Shown here: positions 8,236 through 15,388 of the stretch, piece after piece
Layout of the letters: every line of letters begins with the position of its first letter
Numbering within the stretch: the first letter of the stretch is position 1
Notes under the pieces: generated by a model
Database searches by the model: none
Told to the model about the DNA's origin: nothing
What the model saw: only the letters and a program-made list of their open reading frames with translations
Translations under genes and position numbers: made by a program
Source: Leifsonia sp. C5G2
GTDB lineage: Bacteria > Actinomycetota > Actinomycetes > Actinomycetales > Microbacteriaceae
Reading direction: 5' to 3'
DNA length: 64,000 nucleotides
Assembly (NCBI RefSeq): GCF_013359685.1
Contig: NZ_JABFMV010000004.1
Span: forward strand, 248,001-312,000

Positions 8236-9899
8236 GGGGTGGCTCCTTCGGTGGCAGGGGTGGATGCGTCGGGCAGCGCGGTCACGGCCGCGCGCTCGAC
8301 CGCGAGGCCGTCGCGGTAGCGGTCGAGGTAGGCGGCGAACCCGGCGACGTCGGCCGGGTCGGGCTCCGCCGTGTCGAAGACGACCGACCGGAACACCCGG
8401 TCGCCCAGGTACGCGTCGAGTCCGGAGGCGTCGCCGCCGGAGCGGGCCCGGCTGAACGCGGCGAGCACCGCGATGCCCCAGGCCCCTCCCTCGGAGGCGG
8501 TCGCCGCCACCGAGACGGGGGCGTCCAACGCGCCGGCGAGCAGGCGCTGCGCCACTCCGGCGGTGCGGAACACGCCGCCGTGGGCGAGCAGCCGGTCGAC
8601 CGCGACGCCCTCGTCAGCGAGCACGCGCATCCCGAGCGCCAGGGTCGCGAAGACGCCGTTCACCTGCGCGCGCATGACGTTGGCGAGGGTGAAGCGGCTG
8701 CCCGGGCTGCGGACGGTCAGCGGGCGGCCCTCGGAGAGACCGGCGATCGGCTCGCCCGAGAGGTGGTTGTAGGCGAGGATGCCGCCGGCGTCGGCGTCGC
8801 CCTCCAGCGCCTCGCGGAGCAGCGTCTCGAACACCGCGTCCGGTTCGGCCGGGCGTCCGGAGGCCTCCGCGAAGCGGGAGAACAGGCCGGCGAACGCGGC
8901 CAGCTCGCTGGCGCCGTTGTTGCAGTGCACCATCGCCACCGGGTCGCCGGCGGGCGTCGTGACCACGTCGAGCTCCTCGTGCACCGCGCCGAGCGGGCGC
9001 TCCAGCACGACCATGGCGAAGATGCTGGTACCCGCGCTGACGTTGCCCGTGCGCGGCGCGACCGAGGCGGTCGCGACCATCCCGGTGCCGGCGTCGCCCT
9101 CGGGCGGGCAGGCGAGCGCACCCGCCTGCAGCGCCCCGGTCGGGTCGAGCAGCGCGGCGCCCTCGGCGGTGAGCTCGCCCGCCGGGTCGCCGGCGACGAG
9201 CACCTCGGGCAGCAGGTCGAGCAGGGGCGGGATGCGGCCGGCGGCGAGTCCGTCGTACCGGGCGACCAGCTCGGCGTCGTAACCGGCGGTGCTCGGGTCG
9301 ATCGGGAACATCCCGGAGGCGTCGCCGACCCCGAGCACGCGGCGGCCGGTCAGCCGCCAGTGCACGTACCCGGCGAGCGTGGTGACGAAGCGGATGTCGG
9401 GCACGTGCGGCTCGGCGCTCAGCACTGCCTGGTGCAGGTGCGCGATCGACCACCGGAGCGGGATGTTGACCCCGAGCAGGTCGGTGAGCTCGCGCGCCGC
9501 CTCGCCGGTGTCGGTGTTGCGCCAGGTGCGGAACGGGACGAGCAGGCCGTCGTCGGCGCCGAACGCGAGGTAGCCGTGCATCATCGCCGAGACGCCGAAG
9601 GATCCGATGGCGGAAGGGGTCACGCCGTGCTGCCGCTGCGCGTCGGCGACGAGGTCGGCGTAGGCGGCGGCGAGGCCGGTCCAGACGTCGTCGATGGCGT
9701 AGGTCCAGCGGCGGTCGACGTAGGCGTTCTCCCACTCGTGGGAGCCGACGGCGAGCACGCGGGACGGGTCGTCGGCATCCACCAGGCATGCCTTGATGCG
9801 GGTCGACCCGAGCTCGATGCCGAGCGCGGTGCGTCCGGCGGCGATCGCGTCGCGCGCGCCGGGGTCGGGTGCGGCGGTGGGCGTCACGGTGGCATCCAC
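8232..9899 (-). CDS. araB: FGGY carbohydrate kinase, L-ribulokinase
   Basis: A protein of up to 555 residues. The FGGY/actin-fold kinase domain starts at TALGIELGSTRIKACLVDAD (ATP phosphate-1 loop), and the second domain contains GNVSAGTSIFAMVV and LLAHGGVFRTAGVAQ. It phosphorylates L-ribulose, as implied by the flanking araD and araA. Actinobacterial araB kinases of this type are only distantly related to E. coli AraB. The start is uncertain: the GTG at 9899 abuts the AAGGAG, while a GTG at 9887 has a longer but usable spacing. A 14-bp LacI-type operator lies immediately upstream. Confidence 0.92.
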   Translation of the reverse strand: MDATVTPTAAPDPGARDAIAAGRTALGIELGSTRIKACLVDADDPSRVLAVGSHEWENAYVDRRWTYAIDDVWTGLAAAYADLVADAQRQHGVTPSAIGSFGVSAMMHGYLAFGADDGLLVPFRTWRNTDTGEAARELTDLLGVNIPLRWSIAHLHQAVLSAEPHVPDIRFVTTLAGYVHWRLTGRRVLGVGDASGMFPIDPSTAGYDAELVARYDGLAAGRIPPLLDLLPEVLVAGDPAGELTAEGAALLDPTGALQAGALACPPEGDAGTGMVATASVAPRTGNVSAGTSIFAMVVLERPLGAVHEELDVVTTPAGDPVAMVHCNNGASELAAFAGLFSRFAEASGRPAEPDAVFETLLREALEGDADAGGILAYNHLSGEPIAGLSEGRPLTVRSPGSRFTLANVMRAQVNGVFATLALGMRVLADEGVAVDRLLAHGGVFRTAGVAQRLLAGALDAPVSVAATASEGGAWGIAVLAAFSRARSGGDASGLDAYLGDRVFRSVVFDTAEPDPADVAGFAAYLDRYRDGLAVERAAVTALPDASTPATEGATP

Positions 9900-9906
9900 T
9901 CCTTCG

Positions 9907-9920
9907 TGTGACCGGTCACA
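9907..9920. promoter_or_regulatory. LacI-type operator in araB promoter
   Basis: TGTGACCGGTCACA is a perfect 14-bp palindrome with the central CG typical of LacI-family sites. On the minus strand it follows a TATGCT -10 box (9933-9938) and precedes the araB start by only 7 nt, the position of a classic repressor block. The likely binder is the LacI protein encoded just upstream. Confidence 0.75.
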
Positions 9921-9995
9921 TTGCGTGTTGCGAGCATACGTCAGGGGCGGCAGGTCGCGCCAGTCGACTCCCCCGGCGAGCCCGGGCGTGCGCCG

Positions 9996-11000
9996 TCAGG
10001 ACGACTCGCGCACCACGAGCACGGGCGCCACAGGCTCCTCGAACGCCAGGTCGCCGCCCTCGATCAGCGCCACCAGCCGGGCGACGCAGCGGCGGCCCAG
10101 CTCGGCGAACTCCTGCCGCACGGTCGTCAAGGGCGGCGCGAAGAAGGCGGCCTCCGGGATGTCGTCGAAGCCGACCACGGCGAGGTCGCCCGGCACGTCC
10201 CGGCCGGCGAGCCGGGCCGCGTGCAGCACGCCGAGCGCGAGCTGGTCGTTGGACGCGAACACGGCCGAGATCGACGCATCCGCCACCAGCTCGGCCCCGA
10301 TCTCGGCGCCGGATGCGGCCGTCCAATCCCCCTCCCGCGACACGACGGCGTCGGCGCCCGCGGCCTCCATCTCCGCCAGGAAGCCCTCGCGCCGCGCCCG
10401 CGCCTCCGACCAGTCGCCTGGACCGGCGAGGTGCGCGATGCGGCGGTGGCCGCGCTCGAGCAGGTGGCGGGTGGCCAGGCGCGCGCCGAGCAGCTGGTCG
10501 ACGAAGACGCCCTCGTCGGCGGCGTCCCCTGCGCCGTGCAGCGTGACCGACGGGACGGTCAGGGCGAGGTGCGCCATCGCATCCTGGACCCGCTGCTGCG
10601 GCGCGATCACGACGACCCCCTCGACGGCCTGCGCGCGCAGGTGGTCGAGCGCGGCGCCGAGGTCGGACGGCTCGAGGGACGCGGCGTGCGCCACGGTCAC
10701 GGCGTAGCCGACCTCGCGGGCGGCGTCCTCGACGGCGTCGATGCTCGACGCGGGACCGAACAGCGAGGAGGCGGACGACGCCAGCACGCCGATCGTGCGC
10801 GAGCGGGCGGTGGTCAGCATCCGGGCGGCCCGGTTCGGGCGGAAGTCGAGCTCCTCCATCGCCGCGAGGACGCGGGCCCGGGTCTCCGGGCGGATGCTCG
10901 CGTGGTCGTTGAGCACCCGCGACACCGTCTGCCGGGACACGCCGGCCGCCGCCGCGACCTCCCGCACGCCCGGCGCGCGTTCCTCACCCTGCACATCCAC
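9996..11000 (-). CDS. LacI-family transcriptional regulator of the arabinose operon
   Basis: A 334-residue protein with an N-terminal helix-turn-helix and hinge (residues 10-65: VREVAAAAGVSRQTVSRVLN, then RPNRAARML), followed by a sugar-binding periplasmic-like domain ending FDDIPEAAFFAPPLTTVRQ. This is the normal LacI layout and length. It is on the same strand and immediately upstream of araB-araD-araA, and a 14-bp palindrome of LacI type lies between them. It therefore probably represses the ara genes until arabinose or a derivative binds. Its own promoter region contains a different set of three tandem palindromes. Confidence 0.94.
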   Translation of the reverse strand: MDVQGEERAPGVREVAAAAGVSRQTVSRVLNDHASIRPETRARVLAAMEELDFRPNRAARMLTTARSRTIGVLASSASSLFGPASSIDAVEDAAREVGYAVTVAHAASLEPSDLGAALDHLRAQAVEGVVVIAPQQRVQDAMAHLALTVPSVTLHGAGDAADEGVFVDQLLGARLATRHLLERGHRRIAHLAGPGDWSEARARREGFLAEMEAAGADAVVSREGDWTAASGAEIGAELVADASISAVFASNDQLALGVLHAARLAGRDVPGDLAVVGFDDIPEAAFFAPPLTTVRQEFAELGRRCVARLVALIEGGDLAFEEPVAPVLVVRESS

Positions 11001-11038
11001 ACCCTAGGGCACGCGGCGCGGGCCGCCGCCCGTGCGTG

Positions 11039-11091
11039 ATTCGTCACGAATGGCTGCCGTTCGTGACGAATCGCGCTCATTCGTCACGAGT
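11039..11091. promoter_or_regulatory. Three tandem 13-bp palindromes with 20-bp phasing
   Basis: ATTCGTCACGAAT at 11039, GTTCGTGACGAAT at 11059 and ATTCGTCACGAGT at 11079 are near-identical palindromes spaced exactly 20 bp apart, almost two helical turns. They lie between the divergent lacI-type and SDR genes. They do not have the LacI-type central CG, so the binding protein is unknown. Confidence 0.8.
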
Positions 11092-11135
11092 CGCGGCCGC
11101 CTGCACGGCGCGAATCGGGCGCGTAGGGTCGAAGG

Positions 11136-11825
11136 ATGGACAGACCCGTTGCCCTCGTGACCGGCGCCTCGCGCGGGATAGGCCGTGCGATCGCCGCCGA
11201 CCTCGGCCGGACGCACCACATCCTGGTCGGGGGACGCGATGCCGCCGCCGTCGGCGCGGTCGTCGCCGAGCTGCCGTCGGCCGAGCCCTACGTGGCCGAC
11301 CTCGTCGCCGACCTGAGCGGCGAGACCCTCCCGCCGCTGCCCGACCGCCTCGACGTGCTCGTGCACTCGGCCGGGGTGGAGGACGGCGGCACCATCGCCG
11401 AGACCGACGCGGCGACCTGGGAGCACGTCTTCGCGGCCAACGTCTTCGCGGTCGCGGCGCTCACCCGGCGCGCGCTGCCCGCGCTGCGCGCTGCAGGCGG
11501 ACTGGTGGTCGCGATCAACAGCGGCTCCGGGCTCGCGAGCGGACCGGGAGGCGGGGTCTACGCCGGCTCGAAATTCGCCCTCCGCGCCCTCACCGACGCC
11601 CTGCGCGAGGAGGAGCGGCCGAACGGCGTGCGCGTCACCAGCATCCACCCCGGCCGCGTGGACACCGACATGCAGCGAGCGCTCGTCGCCCGGGAGGGCC
11701 ACGACTACGACGCCCGCTACACGATCACCCCCGAGATGGTCGCCGCAACGGTCCGCACCGCCGTCGACCTCCCGCCGACCGGCACCATCGAGTCGCTCAG
11801 CGTCCGCCCGTTCCACCGCCGCTGA
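11136..11825 (+). CDS. Short-chain dehydrogenase/reductase
   Basis: A 229-residue classical SDR. The Rossmann nucleotide motif TGASRGIGRAIA is at residues 9-20, the structural SAG (LVHSAG) lies near residue 75, and the catalytic Ser-Tyr-Lys set is in INSGSGLASG and VYAGSK. It probably reduces or oxidises an alcohol/ketone with NAD(P); the substrate is unknown. It is a single gene divergent from the arabinose regulator. The three tandem 20-bp-spaced palindromes immediately upstream imply tight control. It is followed by a long hairpin at 11845. Confidence 0.9.
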   Translation: MDRPVALVTGASRGIGRAIAADLGRTHHILVGGRDAAAVGAVVAELPSAEPYVADLVADLSGETLPPLPDRLDVLVHSAGVEDGGTIAETDAATWEHVFAANVFAVAALTRRALPALRAAGGLVVAINSGSGLASGPGGGVYAGSKFALRALTDALREEERPNGVRVTSIHPGRVDTDMQRALVAREGHDYDARYTITPEMVAATVRTAVDLPPTGTIESLSVRPFHRR

Positions 11826-11844
11826 CCCGCTCATCCCACGCCAA

Positions 11845-11901
11845 CAGCTCCTGAGTTATTCGCGCGAGAACGCGCGTTTCGGTCTAAGAACTCAGGAGCT
11901 G
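11845..11901. terminator. Long hairpin at SDR / small-protein junction
   Basis: CAGCTCCTGAGTT (11845-11857) pairs perfectly with AACTCAGGAGCTG (11889-11901), with an inner CGCGCG hairpin in the loop. It separates two convergent genes and probably terminates both. Confidence 0.7.
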
Positions 11902-11917
11902 ATGGCTGGGGGCGGGG

Positions 11918-12040
11918 CTACTTGGGGTCGTCGGGGCCGCCGCCGGAGACGGTGTCCTCACCGGGCTCGGGGGCGCTGCCGTCGGAGCCGGAGCCGTCGG
12001 GCAGCTCGTCGGCGTCGGGGCGGTCCTTCTCGTCGCTCAT
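11918..12040 (-). CDS. 40-residue acidic protein
   Basis: A short gene encoding 40 residues, from MSDEKDRPDADELPDG to GGGPDDPK, with a strong GGAAGGAAG ribosome site 6 nt before the ATG. About a third of the residues are Asp or Glu and the rest mostly Gly, Ser and Pro, so it should be disordered. It ends next to a bidirectional hairpin. No domain is recognisable. The ribosome site and GC-biased codons support real translation; comparison with related genomes would confirm it. Confidence 0.6.
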   Translation of the reverse strand: MSDEKDRPDADELPDGSGSDGSAPEPGEDTVSGGGPDDPK

Positions 12041-12214
12041 GCGTCTTCCTTCCGTTCTGTCCTGACCGCGCGGACGGTACGCCGTCGCGCCGCGCCCGTC
12101 CAGGGCGGGCCACCCGGCACGTCTTCGTCACCGCGCTGCCTTACACTGCGACCGGCGAGGAGGAGCTCTCCCCGCTGCAGCCCTGAGACCGGCGACGCCG
12201 AAGGAGGCCCACCC

Positions 12215-13519
12215 GTGACCACGGCATCACCGACCCCGGACGGCGCGCTCGCCCGGCGCCTCGGCCTCGGCGACGCGATCGCGATCGGCCTCGGCTCGAT
12301 GATCGGCGCCGGCGTCTTCTCCGCGTTCTCGCCGGCCGCCGCGGCGGCCGGCGCCGGCCTGCTGGTCGGGCTGCTGATCGCCGGCTTCATCGCGTTCTGC
12401 AACGCGACCTCGTCGGCGCAGCTCGCCGCGCAGTACCCGACCTCGGGCGGGACGTACGTGTACGGCCGCGAGCGGCTGGGCGAGTGGCCGGGGTTCTTCG
12501 CCGGCTGGTCGTTCGTGATCGGCAAGACCGCGAGTTCCGCGGCCATGGCGCTGACCTTCGCGACCTACGCCGTGCCGGGCCCGTGGGTGAAGCCGGTGGC
12601 GGTGCTGGCCGTCGCCGCGCTCACCGTGGTCAACACGCTCGGCGTCACGCGCACCGCGCTGCTGACGCGCATCCTGGTCGCCGTCTCGCTGGTGGCGCTG
12701 ACCGTCGCCGTCGTCGTCGGCTTCACGCACACCGCGGCCAGCGCCGGTCAGCCCGGGCCGGCCGTGAGCGCGTACGGCGTGCTGCAGTCGGCCGGATTCC
12801 TGTTCTTCGCGTTCGCCGGCTACGCGCGCGTTGCGACGATGGGCGAGGAGGTGGTGGATCCGGCCCGCACCATCCCGCGAGCCATCACGACTGCGCTCTC
12901 GATCACGCTCGTCGTGTACGCCCTCGTCGCCCTGTCGGCGCTGCACGCGATCGGCGCTGCCGGGCTCGCCGAGGTCGCCGCGCCCCTGAGCGCGGTGGCG
13001 GACACCTCCGGTGCCGCCTGGCCGGGCGTCGTCATCCGGGTCGGCGCGGCGGCGGCGGCCCTCGGTGCGCTGCTCGCCATGATCGCGGGGATCGGCCGCA
13101 CCAGCCTCGCGATGGCGCGCAACCGCGACATCCCGGCGTGGTTCTCCGCCGTGCACCCGCGCTTCCGGGTGCCGTACCGGGCTGAGCTGGTGCTCGGACT
13201 GGTGGTCTGCGTGCTCGTCGCCGTCACCGACCTCCGCGCCGCGATCGGCTTCTCGTCGTTCGGCGTGCTGCTCTACTACCTGATCGCGAACCTCTCCGCC
13301 TGGACGCAGGACCGCGCGCACCGGCGTTACCCGCGCGTTCTCGCGGTGGCCGGCGCGATCGGCTGCGTCGTGCTGGTGGCGACGCTGCCGCCCGGCGCGA
13401 TCGTCGCCGGGGTCGTGGTGGTCGCCGTCGGGATCGGCTACCGTTTCGTGCGACTCCGGTTCGCCGCCCGCGCGGCCCGCCGGGAGCACCGCGGACGAGG
13501 ACAGGGAGGGGAAGGATGA
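12215..13519 (+). CDS. APC-superfamily amino acid permease
   Basis: A 434-residue membrane protein starting at a GTG with a perfect AAGGAGG 7 nt upstream. About 12 membrane spans are visible. The first helix has AIAIGLGSMIGAGVFSAF, the unwound Gly-rich segment that binds the amino group in APC transporters, and YPTSGGTYVYGRERLGEWPGFFAGW is the conserved TM2-3 region. It probably imports or exchanges an amino acid or amine. Its stop overlaps the start of a UBP zinc-finger gene (ATGA), so the two are translated together. Confidence 0.93.
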   Translation: MTTASPTPDGALARRLGLGDAIAIGLGSMIGAGVFSAFSPAAAAAGAGLLVGLLIAGFIAFCNATSSAQLAAQYPTSGGTYVYGRERLGEWPGFFAGWSFVIGKTASSAAMALTFATYAVPGPWVKPVAVLAVAALTVVNTLGVTRTALLTRILVAVSLVALTVAVVVGFTHTAASAGQPGPAVSAYGVLQSAGFLFFAFAGYARVATMGEEVVDPARTIPRAITTALSITLVVYALVALSALHAIGAAGLAEVAAPLSAVADTSGAAWPGVVIRVGAAAAALGALLAMIAGIGRTSLAMARNRDIPAWFSAVHPRFRVPYRAELVLGLVVCVLVAVTDLRAAIGFSSFGVLLYYLIANLSAWTQDRAHRRYPRVLAVAGAIGCVVLVATLPPGAIVAGVVVVAVGIGYRFVRLRFAARAARREHRGRGQGGEG

Positions 13520-13878
13520 GCGCGCAGCACCTGGAGGGGATCGACCCGGCCGTCCCGCCGTCGGGCCCCGGATGCGTCGAATGCGACGGGACCGGCAGCT
13601 GGTGGGTGCACCTGCGGCGCTGCGCGGAGTGCGGCCACGTCGGCTGCTGCGACGACTCCCTGAACACCCACGCGACGAAGCACGCCGCGGCGACCGGGCA
13701 TCCGCTCATCCAGAGCTTCGAGCCGGGCGAGGACTGGTACTGGGACTACCGCACGCAGTCCTTCGCCACCGGCCCCGAGCTCGCCGCGCCGCACAGCCAC
13801 CCGGTCGACCAGACCGTCCCCGGGCCGGCCGACCGCGTGCCGCGCGACTGGCAGCGCCTGCTGCAGGAGCGCGCCTAG
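13516..13878 (+). CDS. UBP-type zinc finger protein
   Basis: A 120-residue protein that is almost entirely a ZnF-UBP domain: GCVECDGTGSWWVHLRRCAECGHVGCCDDSLNTHATKHAAATGHP supplies the Cys/His zinc ligands in the order seen in eukaryotic deubiquitinases (pieces at residues 20-62). Eukaryotic versions bind the C-terminus of ubiquitin; the bacterial role is not established. It is coupled to the upstream permease by an ATGA overlap, an association seen in actinobacteria, suggesting a regulatory or C-terminal-peptide-sensing partner. A hairpin follows. Confidence 0.88.
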   Translation: MSAQHLEGIDPAVPPSGPGCVECDGTGSWWVHLRRCAECGHVGCCDDSLNTHATKHAAATGHPLIQSFEPGEDWYWDYRTQSFATGPELAAPHSHPVDQTVPGPADRVPRDWQRLLQERA

Positions 13879-13890
13879 CGCCTCCCGACC

Positions 13891-13960
13891 GCGACTGCGG
13901 CCGTTCGGAACGTCTGCGGATGCGCGCGCAGGCGCAGACGTTCCAAACTGCAGCGGTCGC
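13891..13960. terminator. Imperfect long hairpin between convergent genes
   Basis: The arm at 13891-13918 (ending GGAACGTCTGCG) pairs with 13933-13960 with a perfect 12-bp inner stem and some mismatches outside. It lies between the UBP gene and the monooxygenase gene, where both transcripts end. Confidence 0.7.
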
Positions 13961-13963
13961 CGG

Positions 13964-15388
13964 TCAGAACGAGGCGGAGTGCTCGAAGTCGAGGCGGAGG
14001 GGCTCGACGGGGACGTCGAGGTTCGCACCGCCGCGGTACCGCGCGCCGATGTGCCGTTCGGGCAGGCGGCTGCGGCCGGCTCCGAAGAGCCGCTCGCGCA
14101 GCGTCCCCGAAACCTCGCCCTCCTGCGGCAAGCGGCCGCGGCGGCGCAGCTCCGGGACGACGAGCTCGGCGAAGTCGCGGGCCGTGTCGAACGAGTGGTA
14201 CTGGCGGAGGTTGATGCCGTCGAGGCCGTCCTCGTCCAGCCAGCGCTCGATCTCGTCGGCGACCGTCTTCGGGTCGCCGACGACGAGGAAGCGCTCGTCG
14301 CGGCCCTGCTTGATGAAGTCGAGCGCGGCGCCGACGGTCGTGTCGAGCGGCAGGTACGGCACCTTCGACGCGGGGAACTCCGCGCGCGCCAGCGCCTCGC
14401 GCACCGTGATGTCGCGCGGGAACGCGGTCAGGTCGACCGGCAGGCTGCTGTGCGCGAGGATGCCGTCGAGGCTGGCGTGCTCGCGGTAGAGCCGCCACTT
14501 GTCCTCGGCCTCCTCCTGCGTGCGCCCGACGATCACCCCGGCCATCGCGATGAACCGGATGTCGTCGCGCTCGCGCCCGTGCCGCTCTGCCGCATCCCGC
14601 ATCCCGTCGGCGTTGCGGCGGAACTCGTCGCTCGTGCGGCCGCCGGTGAAGACGACCTCCGCATGCCGGCCGGCGAACTCGATGCCCGCGGGCGAGCCGG
14701 TCGCCTGGAACAGGGTGGGCGTGCGCTGCACCGACGGGTGGACGATGTGCGGCCCTGCGACGCGGAACCGCTCGCCGACGTGGTCGATGTACCGCACCTT
14801 CGACGGGTCGGTGAAGACGCCGGACGCGCGGTCGGCGACCACCGCGTCGTCGTCCCACGACCCCTCCCACAGCTTGTAGAGCACGTCGAGGTACTCGTCG
14901 GCGTAGCGGTAGCGGACGTCGTGCGGCACCTCGCCGTCCAGGCCGAAGTTGCGCGCGGCATTCGGCAGGTAGGAGGTGACGATGTTCCAGCCGATGCGGC
15001 CCTTGGTGAGGTGATCGAGAGTGGACATGCGCCGGGCGAACGCGAACGGCGGCTCGTAGGTCGTCGAGAAGGTGACCCCGAAGCCGAGCCGCTCGGTCAC
15101 CGCGGCCATGGCGGGCACGAGCAGCAGCGGGTCGAGGTTCGGGCTCTGCAGCCCCTCCCGCAGCGCGGTCTCCGGTCCGCCGCGGAACACGTCGTACGCC
15201 CCGATCACGTCGGCCAGGAAGATGCCGTCGAAGCCGCCGTGCTCCAGCAGCTGCGCCAGCTCCAGCCAGTAGTCGAGGTCGGCGAACCGCTCCCGGTTGT
15301 TGCCGGGCAGCGGCCACAGCCCGTGCGTGATGTGGCTCACGCAGGCCATCTCGAACAGGTTGACGAACAGCTGCTTCGGCTCGCTCAT
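13964..15388 (-). CDS. LLM flavin-dependent monooxygenase (NtaA/SnaA/DszA type)
   Basis: A 474-residue protein starting MSEPKQLFVNLFEMACVSH. The TIM-barrel luciferase-like monooxygenase family is recognised from FGVTFSTTYEPPFAFARRMSTLDHLTKGRIGWNIVTSYLPNAARN (residues 105-150) and the later HPSVQRTPTLFQATGSPAG. It would use reduced flavin from a separate reductase to oxygenate a small N- or S-containing substrate. It is the last gene of an ABC importer operon, with an ATGA overlap to the fused ATPase, so its substrate is probably what that importer brings in. No flavin reductase is next to it. Confidence 0.93.
   Translation of the reverse strand: MSEPKQLFVNLFEMACVSHITHGLWPLPGNNRERFADLDYWLELAQLLEHGGFDGIFLADVIGAYDVFRGGPETALREGLQSPNLDPLLLVPAMAAVTERLGFGVTFSTTYEPPFAFARRMSTLDHLTKGRIGWNIVTSYLPNAARNFGLDGEVPHDVRYRYADEYLDVLYKLWEGSWDDDAVVADRASGVFTDPSKVRYIDHVGERFRVAGPHIVHPSVQRTPTLFQATGSPAGIEFAGRHAEVVFTGGRTSDEFRRNADGMRDAAERHGRERDDIRFIAMAGVIVGRTQEEAEDKWRLYREHASLDGILAHSSLPVDLTAFPRDITVREALARAEFPASKVPYLPLDTTVGAALDFIKQGRDERFLVVGDPKTVADEIERWLDEDGLDGINLRQYHSFDTARDFAELVVPELRRRGRLPQEGEVSGTLRERLFGAGRSRLPERHIGARYRGGANLDVPVEPLRLDFEHSASF

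Noticed and set aside
11039-11091. Binding sites for the adjacent LacI-type protein
   Set aside because: The palindromes have an odd-length centre and no central CG, unlike the LacI-type site at 9907, so the assignment to LacI was not made.
12140-12214. Glycine-type riboswitch suggested by CCGAAGGAGG before the amino-acid permease
   Set aside because: The match is confined to the ribosome-binding site, and the remaining conserved glycine aptamer segments are missing.
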